The notes below the pieces were generated by a model, which was not told the DNA's origin, did no database searches, and was given only the letters and a program-made list of their open reading frames with translations. From an uncultured Pseudomonadales bacterium (GTDB lineage Bacteria; Pseudomonadota; Gammaproteobacteria; Pseudomonadales; Azotimanducaceae), in assembly GCA_951813295.1 (NCBI GenBank), contig CATOTI010000002.1:1054001-1118000 (forward strand): DNA of 64,000 bases. Direction: 5' to 3'. Every line of letters starts with the position of its first letter. Positions within the stretch are counted from its first letter, which is position 1. Both the position numbers and the translations under genes were made by a program. Below, one piece after another: positions 19,648-27,848 of the stretch.

Positions 19648-20498
19648 GGTATCGATTTATCGATGCGCACAAGAAGGTCTGGCCCATCACCCTCATGTGC
19701 GCGGTGCTGAAGGTCTCGCGCAGTGGCTACTACGATTGGTGCGACCGGCCGCCAAGCGATCGAGACCGCGCCAACGCTGTGCTGGACAACGAGATCCAGG
19801 CGGTCTTCGAAGAACACCGCGAGCGTTACGGTTCACCCCGCATCACCGACGAACTGAACGACCGGGGCATCGCGTGCAGCGAGAACCGGGTGGCGCGACG
19901 GATGCAAACCCGCGGGTTCCGCGCGGTTCAGCGTCGGAAGTTCAAAGTGACGACGGACTCGAGCCACGATAAGCCAGTGGCCGATGACCTGATCGAGCAG
20001 GACTTTGCCGCCTCCGAACCAAACGAAAAGTGGGTGAGTGACATCACTTACGTGTGGACCGACGAAGGTTGGCTGTATCTCGCCACGGTGATGGATCTGT
20101 ACTCGCGGGCGATTGTCGGCTGGTCGATGAACCGGCGCATGACGCAGCAGCTGGTGATCGACGCGTTGACGATGGCGTTGTTCCGACGCGGCTTTCCCCG
20201 GCAGACGATCATCCACTCGGATCGCGGCAGCCAGTACTGTTCAGCGGCCTACCAGCGGTTGATCAACCACAACAGACTTCGTTGCAGCATGGGCCGTCGT
20301 GCCAACTGCTACGACAACGCTGCGATGGAGAGCTTCTTTCATACGCTGAAGGTCGAGCTCATCCATCGCGAGCGTTACCGGCGTCGAGCGTGCGCCCGTC
20401 GCGCGATCTTCGAATACATCGAGAGTTACTACAATCGACAACGAAAGCATTCAGCTATCGGGAATCGAATCCCGATGCTGATGGAGGACGCGGCTTAA
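19644..20498 (+). CDS. IS3 family transposase OrfB (DDE integrase core)
   Basis: A 284-residue rve-type catalytic subunit. The DDE residues sit in SDITYVWTDEGWLYL, IIHSDRGSQYCS and ANCYDNAAMESFFHTLKVEL, followed by the family-typical EYIESYYNRQRKHSAIG. The ATG at 19644 overlaps the orfA stop (ATGA). The frame is open far upstream, as required for production of an OrfAB fusion by -1 frameshifting at 19608-19614. It appears functional. Confidence 0.95.
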   Translation: MRYRFIDAHKKVWPITLMCAVLKVSRSGYYDWCDRPPSDRDRANAVLDNEIQAVFEEHRERYGSPRITDELNDRGIACSENRVARRMQTRGFRAVQRRKFKVTTDSSHDKPVADDLIEQDFAASEPNEKWVSDITYVWTDEGWLYLATVMDLYSRAIVGWSMNRRMTQQLVIDALTMALFRRGFPRQTIIHSDRGSQYCSAAYQRLINHNRLRCSMGRRANCYDNAAMESFFHTLKVELIHRERYRRRACARRAIFEYIESYYNRQRKHSAIGNRIPMLMEDAA

Positions 20499-20578
20499 CT
20501 CGCTGTCCGGTAAAACGGGGGAACTTCACCATGGCCACCCAACTTTTTGCACATCCTTCGGCACACTACCCCGATCCG

Positions 20579-20613
20579 GCGGGGGCGTGGGGGCGGAGCC
20601 CCCACAAGAAAGA
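20579..20613 (+). repeat. Repeat element copy A, middle fragment
   Basis: The 35 bases after the IS256 target duplication (a G-rich stretch, then GGAGCCCCCACAAGAAAGA) match copy B at 29940-29975. They form a hairpin, GTGGGGGC...GCCCCCAC. The fragment ends where the IS110-type element begins. Confidence 0.85.
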
Positions 20614-20746
20614 TGTATGGGCCACCCCATCGTTGCAACAGTCATTGGCGACTTTGGCAATCAGTCGGTCTGCACAAATGTATCCGGCCTGTTAATGGGC
20701 TATTTCACGCCCTGGCCTGAGTGGGATCCGCGGCTCGTCGGCTCAA
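20614..20746 (-). ncRNA. Possible bridge RNA region of the IS110/IS1111 element
   Basis: The 133-bp non-coding end downstream of the transposase lies where IS1111-group elements encode the structured bridge RNA that specifies target and donor sequences; the upstream end is only about 68 bp. This is known biology of the family applied by position. I did not derive a secondary structure or guide loops, so the call is tentative. Confidence 0.3.
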
Positions 20747-21895
20747 TTAGCAAGGCGGGTTCGTAGACCCCTTTTTCTTGCCCGAGCTTCGACGAAGCTG
20801 GATCGACTGATGAAGCCTGCCGCTAACGAGATGCCCGATGGGCAACCAAAATCCGTTCCCTACAACTGCCGCTACGCGCGCTGGATCGTACTCCTCACCA
20901 CTGCGCAGGACTGCCCATGACAGGCGCGCCAGTTTGTTCGCTAACGCCGTGATGATCACGTTCGGGTGCAAGCCCCGCGCCTCAAGGTCATTCAGCCAAA
21001 CACCTAGGCGGTGATCCTCCCGGCACAGGTTGTAGTAGCAGCTGCGCGCGCCGTGTATCAGCAGACTCCGAACGTAGCGGTTGCCGCGTTTGCTGATCCC
21101 CAGCAATCGCGTCCGGCCGCCTGTCGAGTGTTGCCGTGGCACCACCCCGAGCCACGCCGATACATCTCGGGCGCGTGTGAACTGCTCACCCTTGCCGATC
21201 GCCGCCACCAACGCCGTCGATGTCAGCGTGCCAATGCCCGGAATCGTCTGCAGACGCCGGCAGTCATCGCGCTCTCGCGCGATCTGCTCGATCTCCCGGG
21301 TAATCGTGCGAACTTCATCATCTAAGTAACGCCACTGTCGTTGCAGTAATCCCAAAAGCGCGCGTAGACGCCGCGACAATGTGCTCTCGTCGTCCGCCAG
21401 TATCGTCGGTAAGGCCTTCGACAACGCTGTCGGACTCGTGCGCACCGTGATACCTCGCTCCAACAGAAACGCTCGGATCTCGTTGATGACGCTTGTGCGC
21501 GTCTTCATGAGCTGCTGACGGACGCGGTGCAGGGCTTGCTGATCGTGTTGCTCGATCGTCTTGATCGGCACATATCGCATGGTCGGGCGGCGCACCGCCT
21601 CCGCAATCGCCAAGGCGTCGTTGAAGTCGTTCTTGTTGGTCTTCACGTACGGCTTGACGAACTGCGCTGCCATCAATCGAACGTCATGACCGTCGCGTTC
21701 AAACTGCCGCGCCAGGTGTTGTGAACCAGCGCACGCTTCCATGCCGATCACACATCGGCTGTGAGTGGCGACAAACTCAGCAAGCTTCGCTCGGCTGAAC
21801 TGCTGCCGGAACACCGGCTTACCCGTGTGCGTCGTACCGACCACGTGGAAGGTGCTCTTGCCGACATCGATACCTAGGGTCACGATCTGCGTCAT
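20747..21895 (-). CDS. IS110 family transposase (DEDD + serine domain)
   Basis: A 382-residue RuvC-like DEDD recombinase with a C-terminal serine (transposase_20) domain. The N-terminal part has GIDVGKSTF, GMEACAGS and TNKNDFNDALAIAEAVRRP, the latter typical of the IS1111 branch. The C-terminal part has IPGIGTLTSTALVAAIG and LGVVPRQHSTGG. The ATG at 21895 follows GGAG and is preferred over an upstream ATG at 21943. The frame is intact. Confidence 0.94.
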   Translation of the reverse strand: MTQIVTLGIDVGKSTFHVVGTTHTGKPVFRQQFSRAKLAEFVATHSRCVIGMEACAGSQHLARQFERDGHDVRLMAAQFVKPYVKTNKNDFNDALAIAEAVRRPTMRYVPIKTIEQHDQQALHRVRQQLMKTRTSVINEIRAFLLERGITVRTSPTALSKALPTILADDESTLSRRLRALLGLLQRQWRYLDDEVRTITREIEQIARERDDCRRLQTIPGIGTLTSTALVAAIGKGEQFTRARDVSAWLGVVPRQHSTGGRTRLLGISKRGNRYVRSLLIHGARSCYYNLCREDHRLGVWLNDLEARGLHPNVIITALANKLARLSWAVLRSGEEYDPARVAAVVGNGFWLPIGHLVSGRLHQSIQLRRSSGKKKGSTNPPC

Positions 21896-21963
21896 GGGAT
21901 GGTCTCCTCGAGGGAACGTCGTGTGGGGACACTGATTGTCCACTCGGGGTGGACCATCCCATT

Positions 21964-22130
21964 AGCAATCAGAAATCCAGCCTACTCCTCCGGTCAGTCA
22001 GAGCTTCCCAGCGAACCCAGCTACGGCCTCCCAGCGCGTCCTCCGACGACTAAACCACCCTACAAATCACGCTCGATATCGATCGACGCCCTCCGGCGAA
22101 CAAGCCCACCATCGGGGCCCCCCCGCCTCA
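21964..22130 (+). repeat. Repeat element copy A, right segment plus partial second unit
   Basis: Starts AGCAATCAGAAATCCAGCC, matching copy B from 29975. It holds two array units, CTTCCCAGC (22004) and CCTCCCAGC (22027), 23 bp apart. From about 22045 it instead matches the interior of copy B (29772-29838, CCTACAAATCACGCTCGAT...GGCGAACA...CGGGGCC), so a truncated second element abuts the first. It ends at the 3' side of the outer-membrane protein gene. No gene is seen in it. Confidence 0.75.
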
Positions 22131-23354
22131 CATAAAAAAATGAACCAACCGGAAAACCCCCCGCGTCCCACCACCGATCGTGGCGCCGCCGGGTACCGGC
22201 AACTGGCCGAACTCGGCACCGAACCCGCCAATGGGCTTGATGACGCCGAGTTGGATCTGGGTGTTGTCGCCCGCTTCGACGTTGAAGCTCGCGGAGAGCA
22301 CGCCGGAGGAGTCGTTCAGGTTCTGGATCCAACTCAAGCTCTGGCCGAGCAGGACGTGCCACTGCACCTGGGTGCCGAGTGCGAGGTAGTCACGGCCGAG
22401 ATTGAAGATTTCGCCGTTGCCGACCCGTTCGATTAATTCGGCGGGGAGCCGGGTGAGGTCGATCTCGTCGACGCCGAAGCCATTCTTGTAGTACTCGCCG
22501 AAAACATAGATCGCGCGGTCTTTGATCGAGAAGCCGTAGTCGGCGTTGAGTACGCCGGACGTCACCCAGGAGCCGTCGCGTAACCGGGTCGCGGTCACAT
22601 CGGAACGAACGAGCGCACCGCCGACGGGGATGCGCATCCCGATTCCGTAGACGTTCTCGTTGCGGTGCCGCGCAGACATGAGTTCGAGCTCCGACTCCCC
22701 GACCGCATGGCGGTACTTCGCCGCGAAAGACGACGCGGCCCGTTCGGCGTGGCCGCTGTCGCCACGCCGCGCAACGGCGAGCAACTGCAGGTCGTTGCCG
22801 TTCTCGAAGAGTTTCTCGATGAGGATCAGATCGTCGCCCGGCTTGTAGTCCCGCGCGACGGTCGTCGGTGCAAAGGGATTGAAGAGATCGAAGGGTTGGA
22901 AGACGACGCCTGATCCCCAGGAGACCGCCTGGCGTCCGACGGTCACCCCGATTGTTCCCTGGCGGTATTCCAACGCGAATCGATCAAAGCGATGGAACCC
23001 CCGCGAGCGACTCGACTGATCAATATCCCACGCGAGTTGCATGGCGCGATGGCCATCACCCGTCGGCGTCTGATCGAAGGTGGGTCCCGTCAACGAGCCA
23101 AGGGCCGAATCGCCGTACAGCCAGGTCGTGGCGTGGTCGATCGACAGACGGAAAGGCCCGAAGTCCTCGCGCACCATCAACCGAAGATCGACGCCGTGAT
23201 CCACCGTGCGCCGCTCATCGATCACCGCCCGGGTGACGTCCTCCGCAGGCAAGACCTGCGCCGTCGTGTACCACTGCACACGGGCGTCGAATTCGACACC
23301 GTGCGCCCCCGCCGACGCCGCCAGCAGAACCAGGGCAGAGGCGAGGCGCAGCAT
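22128..23354 (-). CDS. Predicted outer-membrane beta-barrel protein of ABC export operon
   Basis: A 408-residue protein with a signal peptide (MLRLASALVLLAASAGAHG), followed by alternating amphipathic strands and a C-terminal aromatic residue (LVHFFM), as in outer-membrane barrels. Features such as VGRQAVSWGSGVVFQPFDLFNPFAPTTVARDYKPGDD recall DUF1302-like/porin-like proteins found beside lipid and hydrophobic-substrate exporters. The ATG at 23354 lies 4 bp after the ATPase stop. It is last in the six-gene operon and would be its outer-membrane component. The specific substrate is unknown. Confidence 0.8.
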   Translation of the reverse strand: MLRLASALVLLAASAGAHGVEFDARVQWYTTAQVLPAEDVTRAVIDERRTVDHGVDLRLMVREDFGPFRLSIDHATTWLYGDSALGSLTGPTFDQTPTGDGHRAMQLAWDIDQSSRSRGFHRFDRFALEYRQGTIGVTVGRQAVSWGSGVVFQPFDLFNPFAPTTVARDYKPGDDLILIEKLFENGNDLQLLAVARRGDSGHAERAASSFAAKYRHAVGESELELMSARHRNENVYGIGMRIPVGGALVRSDVTATRLRDGSWVTSGVLNADYGFSIKDRAIYVFGEYYKNGFGVDEIDLTRLPAELIERVGNGEIFNLGRDYLALGTQVQWHVLLGQSLSWIQNLNDSSGVLSASFNVEAGDNTQIQLGVIKPIGGFGAEFGQLPVPGGATIGGGTRGVFRLVHFFM

Positions 23355-23358
23355 GGGT

Positions 23359-24051
23359 TCACTCCGCCTCTTCGTCGGCGACGATTTCTCCGTCGCGAAG
23401 CCCGACCCGGCGCCGGGCATAACCCATCACCATGGGGTCGTGCGTGGCGGTCAGGATCGTGACGCCTTTGTTTTCGTTGAGTGATTTCAGGAGCTGTAGC
23501 AGTTCCTCGGTCGTGCCGGTATCGAGATTCGCGCTCGGCTCGTCCGCGAGCAGGAGCACCGGATTCGTGACGATGGCTCGCGCGATCGCGACGCGCTGTT
23601 GCTGACCGCCGGACATCTCGCCGGGTCGCCGATCGGCAAGATCCGCGAGCCCCAACGAACGGAGTGCCTCCACCGCCCGTTCGGCTCGTTCCGCACTGCC
23701 GACGCCCTGGAGCTGCAGGATGAACTCGACGTTCTCACGGGCCGACAGAACGGGGATCAGGTTGTACGCCTGAAAAACGAAACCGATGGACCGCAGACGC
23801 ATGTCGGAGAGCTCGCTTTCCGACATCGCGGTGATTTCCTGTTCGGCAACGTGGATGGTGCCGGTGGTCGGCCGGTCGAGGCCGCCGATCACGTGCAGCA
23901 ACGTCGACTTACCCGATCCGGACGGACCCGCGAGGCTCACGAATTCACCGCGCTCGAGTTCGAAGTTCACACCGCGCAAGGCATGGACCGGGACGGCATC
24001 GTCGTCATAGACACGCGTGACACCAGATACGCGAACAACCGTGTCCGCCAT
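23359..24051 (-). CDS. ABC transporter ATP-binding protein, LolD/MacB type
   Basis: A 230-residue ATPase that should power the adjacent FtsX-type permeases. Walker A is GPSGSGKST, the Q-loop is in FVFQAYNLIP, the signature is MSGGQQQRVAIARA, Walker B is VLLLADEPSANLD, and the switch His lies in ILTATHDPMV. Sequence and length fit the MacB/LolD clade of mechanotransmission transporters. It lies between the permease genes and the outer-membrane protein gene on the same strand. Confidence 0.95.
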   Translation of the reverse strand: MADTVVRVSGVTRVYDDDAVPVHALRGVNFELERGEFVSLAGPSGSGKSTLLHVIGGLDRPTTGTIHVAEQEITAMSESELSDMRLRSIGFVFQAYNLIPVLSARENVEFILQLQGVGSAERAERAVEALRSLGLADLADRRPGEMSGGQQQRVAIARAIVTNPVLLLADEPSANLDTGTTEELLQLLKSLNENKGVTILTATHDPMVMGYARRRVGLRDGEIVADEEAE

Positions 24052-24095
24052 GCTTTCTCCTTCGTTGTAGTAATTCGGCCTTCGTTTCGCGTCGA

Positions 24096-25307
24096 CTAGC
24101 GGCGCAATGCATCCAGCGGTTTGAGTTTCACCGCGCGCCAGGCGGGGTAAAGGCTTGCGATGACGCCGAGCCCCAGGCTCATGCCCATGACGAGCAAGAC
24201 GTCGTCGAAGCGAACCACGGGAACGAACAGCGACCGCGCACCGAGCATTTCGAGGCTTTCGGAAAAGCCGCTGAGATCAATGCCATCGGCAAAGAACTGA
24301 AAGAGGCCGAAACCGAGCACCAATCCCAGCACGACCCCGGAGACCATGATCAACGAACTTTCGACGACGACCTGGACGATCACCGCACTGGGACGCATAC
24401 CCAGCGCCCGGAGCATGCCGAGTTCGCGAACACGCTCCATCACCGCGGTCACCAGCGCATTCACGAGGCCAAAGACCAGCGCACCCATGATCACGAGGAA
24501 GTAAATGAAGATCGCGGCGTCGGCAAAGGTGACGATCTCGGCCGTGTGCGGATGCAGTTCGCGCCACGTCATGACGTCGAGCCCGGTAAAGATGCCGATC
24601 AGGGCCGCGATGAGATCAGGTGACGTCGCTTCCTCTTTCAGGCGAAACGAAAGCTCCGTTACCACACCGGTCGAAAGCACCGACTGCAACGCCTCCTCGC
24701 CTGTGAAAACGTAGGTTTTCTCGAGGCCGGTACCGTCCGCGTCGAACGTACCCGCGATGCGGTAACCGGTTTCGCGGTTCTTACCGTCCGCACCTTGTGT
24801 CACGAGGACCAGCCGCCGCCCGATCGCGGTCTCGAGCAGCGACGCCAGTTCGACACCGATCACGAGCCGACGATCGTCGGGCCCCGAGAGCATTTCGCCC
24901 TCGAAATCCGCCTCGCCGAGGAAGGAAATGTCCTCGTTGTCGGGCTCGATCCCGACGAGTTGGATACCGCGCGTTTCGCGCTCGCTCATGATCACCGCCG
25001 GGACGACCACGCGCGTGGCCCAACCTTCGAGAATCGTCTCGTCGATCGCCTCACGCCATTCGTCGTCGACGTCGAATCCCCGTTCGATGCCAGGATCGTC
25101 GCGATATCCGGGCTGCAGCACCTTGACGTGTCCGGTGAGGTTGTCGATCACCGCATCGACCATCTCCGCCTGCATGCCGCGCATGAGCGAGTTCATGAGG
25201 AATACGCCGGTCACCGCCAGACCAATCGCAACGAGCAAGATGCCGTTGCGCCGTCGTTGCCGCCACAGGTTGCGCCACGAGAGCTGGAAAAGAAGCTTGA
25301 TGGGCAC
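24096..25307 (-). CDS. ABC transporter permease, FtsX/LolC-E type (third)
   Basis: A 403-residue permease with one N-terminal transmembrane helix (GILLVAIGLAVTGVFLMNSL), a large periplasmic MacB_PCD-like domain (to about residue 265) and three C-terminal helices with an FtsX domain (VTAVMERVRELGMLRALGMRPSAVIVQVVVESS). The frame opens at 25340, but the GTG at 25307 has AAGGAG just upstream, overlapping the previous gene's stop region, and fits the other two permeases, whose alignable N-terminal pattern is xAWRNLWR. It may form a heterodimer with another permease. Confidence 0.92.
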   Translation of the reverse strand: MPIKLLFQLSWRNLWRQRRRNGILLVAIGLAVTGVFLMNSLMRGMQAEMVDAVIDNLTGHVKVLQPGYRDDPGIERGFDVDDEWREAIDETILEGWATRVVVPAVIMSERETRGIQLVGIEPDNEDISFLGEADFEGEMLSGPDDRRLVIGVELASLLETAIGRRLVLVTQGADGKNRETGYRIAGTFDADGTGLEKTYVFTGEEALQSVLSTGVVTELSFRLKEEATSPDLIAALIGIFTGLDVMTWRELHPHTAEIVTFADAAIFIYFLVIMGALVFGLVNALVTAVMERVRELGMLRALGMRPSAVIVQVVVESSLIMVSGVVLGLVLGFGLFQFFADGIDLSGFSESLEMLGARSLFVPVVRFDDVLLVMGMSLGLGVIASLYPAWRAVKLKPLDALRR

Positions 25308-25311
25308 GGCC

Positions 25312-26571
25312 TTACTCCTTGCCTCGCAACGCATCGACAACGCGCATGCGCCTGAGCCGCAATGCGGGGATGACGACGGCGACCTGCACCGCGATCAGCA
25401 TCACCACGGCGAATTCGACGCCGGCGCGCCAGGGAAACGCCGGGTAGAGACGATCCGGCATGTGCCAGCGCTCGAGAATGTCGGCGAACTCCTCGCCGAG
25501 ATAGATCCCGGTCTGGGAAAGCACGCCGAGCAGTGCCCCAGCGACAGCAAAGGCGACCGCAAGTCCGACGATCGAGAGCCAGAACGCTTCGACGGACAAC
25601 ATCCGGCCGATCGACGACCACCGCATGCCAACCGCCATCAACATGCCGAATTCCGACATCCGCTCGAAGATCGTCATGATGAAGGCATTAACGATGCTGA
25701 ACGTCACCAGCACGACAAGAAGCGCGGAGATCATATAAGCCCCGCCCATCTTCATATCGATCGTTTGCGCGACTTCCGGCACCAAGACATCCCAGGTCAG
25801 CGCTCGACTTTCAGCCACGAGCGCTTGCAGCCGGGGCGCGACCTCGGCCGCGTCTTGATACGTATCGAGCAGGATCGCGAGAACGTGCGCTTCGTCGGGT
25901 AGCTCGAATGCTTCCTGCACGTCGCTCAGGCTGATGTGGATCTGTGATCGGTCGAGTTCCGGCGATCCCGTGCTGTAGAGCCCGACGATTCTCACGTAGA
26001 GCGCGGCGACGTTACCTTCTTTGCCGGTGCCGAGGATGGCGACTTCGTCGCCGACCCCGACGCTCAGGTTTCGCGCCAGGACCTGCCCGATCGCCGCTTC
26101 ACCCGGCGCTTCGAGATACCGCCCCTCGCTCATCGTGCGGCCGATCCGCGTGAACTCGCGGGCCGCATCGATGCCGATGACCATTCCGCCGAAGCTGCGT
26201 TCTTCGGCCGCGATCAGTCCGAACGCGATCGCCCGCGGCGCAACGGCACGCACGGCCAGATCCTGCTCGATGCTCGCTACCGCCCGACTCGCCCCTTCAA
26301 CCGAACGACGCATGCGCGGATCGTCGAAATAGTCGGGATGTTGAATCTGGATGTGACCGGGGTAGAACGCCGTCGCGTTTTCGGCCATGAGGCCGAGCGT
26401 GCCGAGCTGCATCGCGTTCATCACCATCACGAGGAGTCCGGCGAAGCCGATCGACGCGACCATGAGCCACGTACGGCGCCGGTTACGCCACAAGTTGCGC
26501 CACGCGATGGCCGCCGTGCCGGCCGAACGTTCGGGCATTGACCGCCCGGAAACCAATGCAGCTTCACTCAT
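25312..26571 (-). CDS. ABC transporter permease, FtsX/LolC-E type (second)
   Basis: A 419-residue homologue of its two neighbours: IAWRNLWRNRRRTWLMVAS at the start of TM1, a periplasmic MacB_PCD-like domain (about 50-270), then three C-terminal helices with FSIVNAFIMTIFERMSEFGMLMAVGMR. The ATG (26571-26569) overlaps the first permease's TGA (26570-26568) as ATGA, so the reading frame extending to 27003 is not the real N-terminus. The next permease's GTG follows its stop by a few bases. Confidence 0.93.
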   Translation of the reverse strand: MSEAALVSGRSMPERSAGTAAIAWRNLWRNRRRTWLMVASIGFAGLLVMVMNAMQLGTLGLMAENATAFYPGHIQIQHPDYFDDPRMRRSVEGASRAVASIEQDLAVRAVAPRAIAFGLIAAEERSFGGMVIGIDAAREFTRIGRTMSEGRYLEAPGEAAIGQVLARNLSVGVGDEVAILGTGKEGNVAALYVRIVGLYSTGSPELDRSQIHISLSDVQEAFELPDEAHVLAILLDTYQDAAEVAPRLQALVAESRALTWDVLVPEVAQTIDMKMGGAYMISALLVVLVTFSIVNAFIMTIFERMSEFGMLMAVGMRWSSIGRMLSVEAFWLSIVGLAVAFAVAGALLGVLSQTGIYLGEEFADILERWHMPDRLYPAFPWRAGVEFAVVMLIAVQVAVVIPALRLRRMRVVDALRGKE

Positions 26572-27848
26572 CCTCGATCCCTCAGCGCTTCCACCGGCTT
26601 GAGATGGCGTACCCGCAACGCCGGCAATGTCGCGGTGACGATCGTGCCGAAGAACATCACCGTCGCCGGCAGAATCATCGTCGTCAGATCGAATTTCGGC
26701 CAGATCGTTCTCGGTAGAAACAACATCTCGGCCGTGCCCTCGAGCGCACCGATCGAGAGCCCCACAACCGAGAGCGGAAGAATGATCGCCGTTGCCAGCA
26801 AAACGCCGATCACCGCACCAAGTGCCCAGACGAAGACGGCTTCGAGCAGCAACATCCGCACGATACCGAGCGGGCGCATGCCGATCGCGAGCAACATGCC
26901 GAATTCCTGCATGCGCTCGAAAATGATGATCACGATCGTGTTGACCACAAAGAGCAGCACCACGGCCATGAGCAGGCCGTACATGGCTTGAGCGCCAACC
27001 CAATCCATTTCGATCGATTGCTCGATCTCAGGAACGACCTCTGTCCATGGCACGAAGCGATGCGCTTCGGGATCCAGCACCGCTTCGAGCGCCGGACGTA
27101 AATCATCAAGGTCGCCGACGCGATCGAGGGCGATGACGATGCGATGGACTCGATCGCCGAGTTCGAAGTCCGCCTGCATCGCGTCGATCGGCACCTGAAT
27201 GACCCCACGATCGAGCTCGACGTTCCCCGTGGTGAACAGGCCGTGCACGAGGTAGACACCGGCCGCGACCCCGCCATCGATGGTCGCCCCAAGGGCGACG
27301 ATCTCGTCACCTATCTCGAGGCCGAGATTCCTCGCCAACGCCTCACCGACATAAGCGGATTGCCCCGTCGGTAGGTATTCACCAACCGTTACCCGCTCGG
27401 GAAGCTCGGCAAACGTCCGTTCGGCGCGAGGATCAACCCCCATGACGAGGCCGCCGAAGCTCCGCTCACCGACCGATATCAGGGCGAACGCTTCGGTGCG
27501 CGACGCCACGTTGGAGACGCCGGGAATCGCCCGAAGCTCATCCGCGATTTCGTCCGCGCCGCCGAACGCGTACTCGAGCTTTTGCTCGTCGCGATAGAGG
27601 GGATGCTGTACCTGGGCGTGACCGGACATCAGCCGGGTGCCGATATCGATCATCTGTTCGTAAGCGCCGAGCTGCATCGAAATGAGCGCCGTGACGAGGA
27701 AGATCGAACCGGCGATACCGATCGCCGTCAACACCGTACGGCGCGAACTCCGCCAGAGGTTGCGCCAGGCAATGCGAACGAGGCCGGAACGCTTCTGCGG
27801 GGCGCTGCTCGCCCCAGGAAGCGGTTCGACACCCGCCGCGGTGACCAT
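26568..27848 (-). CDS. ABC transporter permease, FtsX/LolC-E type (first)
   Basis: A 426-residue permease with the same architecture as the next two: VRIAWRNLWRSSRRTVLTAIGIAG into TM1, periplasmic domain, then VNTIVIIIFERMQEFGMLLAIGMRPLGIVRMLLLEAVFVWALG and further helices. Its ATG abuts the LolA-like gene's stop codon directly. Three consecutive permease paralogues with one ATPase is more than the usual two (LolC/LolE) or one (MacB), suggesting alternative pairings or a specialised complex. Confidence 0.93.
   Translation of the reverse strand: MVTAAGVEPLPGASSAPQKRSGLVRIAWRNLWRSSRRTVLTAIGIAGSIFLVTALISMQLGAYEQMIDIGTRLMSGHAQVQHPLYRDEQKLEYAFGGADEIADELRAIPGVSNVASRTEAFALISVGERSFGGLVMGVDPRAERTFAELPERVTVGEYLPTGQSAYVGEALARNLGLEIGDEIVALGATIDGGVAAGVYLVHGLFTTGNVELDRGVIQVPIDAMQADFELGDRVHRIVIALDRVGDLDDLRPALEAVLDPEAHRFVPWTEVVPEIEQSIEMDWVGAQAMYGLLMAVVLLFVVNTIVIIIFERMQEFGMLLAIGMRPLGIVRMLLLEAVFVWALGAVIGVLLATAIILPLSVVGLSIGALEGTAEMLFLPRTIWPKFDLTTMILPATVMFFGTIVTATLPALRVRHLKPVEALRDRG

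Larger units (their letters stand above)
19295..20528 (+). mobile_element. IS3-family insertion sequence nested in the IS256 element
   Basis: The terminal inverted repeats begin TGATCTTCCCCCGAGAAACC (left, 19295) and TGAAGTTCCCCCGTTTTACC (right, read inward from 20528), continuing with GGACA on both sides. A 4-bp direct repeat CCAT flanks the element (19291-19294 and 20529-20532). The length is 1234 bp. Two overlapping genes, orfA and orfB, fill it. Removing it with one CCAT restores the right end of the IS256 element, so this is the younger insertion. Confidence 0.92.
18001..20570 (-). mobile_element. IS256-family insertion sequence, split by a nested IS3 element
   Basis: The left end starts AGTTGTGTGCCGCAAG at 18001. 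The right end, read inward from 20570, is GGTAGTGTGCCGAAGG; about 21 of the first 26 positions match. An 8-bp direct repeat CCGATCCG flanks the element (17993-18000 and 20571-20578), and the uninterrupted copy B carries this octamer once, proving insertion. Subtracting the nested IS3 and its duplicated 4 bp leaves about 1.33 kb, a normal IS256 size. The transposase is intact, but the upstream end and probable promoter region are separated from it by the IS3 insertion. Confidence 0.9.
20614..21963 (-). mobile_element. IS110/IS1111-type insertion sequence
   Basis: Boundaries are inferred by comparing copy A with uninterrupted copy B: B reads ...CACAAGAAAG-AGCAATCAGAA..., whereas A is interrupted between AAGAAAGA (20613) and AGCAATCAGAA (21964). 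The intervening approximately 1.35 kb carries one DEDD transposase, no terminal inverted repeats and no target duplication, as expected for IS110 elements. Short related subterminal motifs exist (ATGGGCCACCCC at left and its inverted counterpart near right), fitting the IS1111 group. The ends may be off by 1-2 bases. Confidence 0.8.

Noticed and set aside
25312..27003. 563-residue frame for the second permease
   Set aside because: The first 144 residues are an antiparallel-frame translation of the upstream permease; ATG 26571 overlaps its stop and fits the family.
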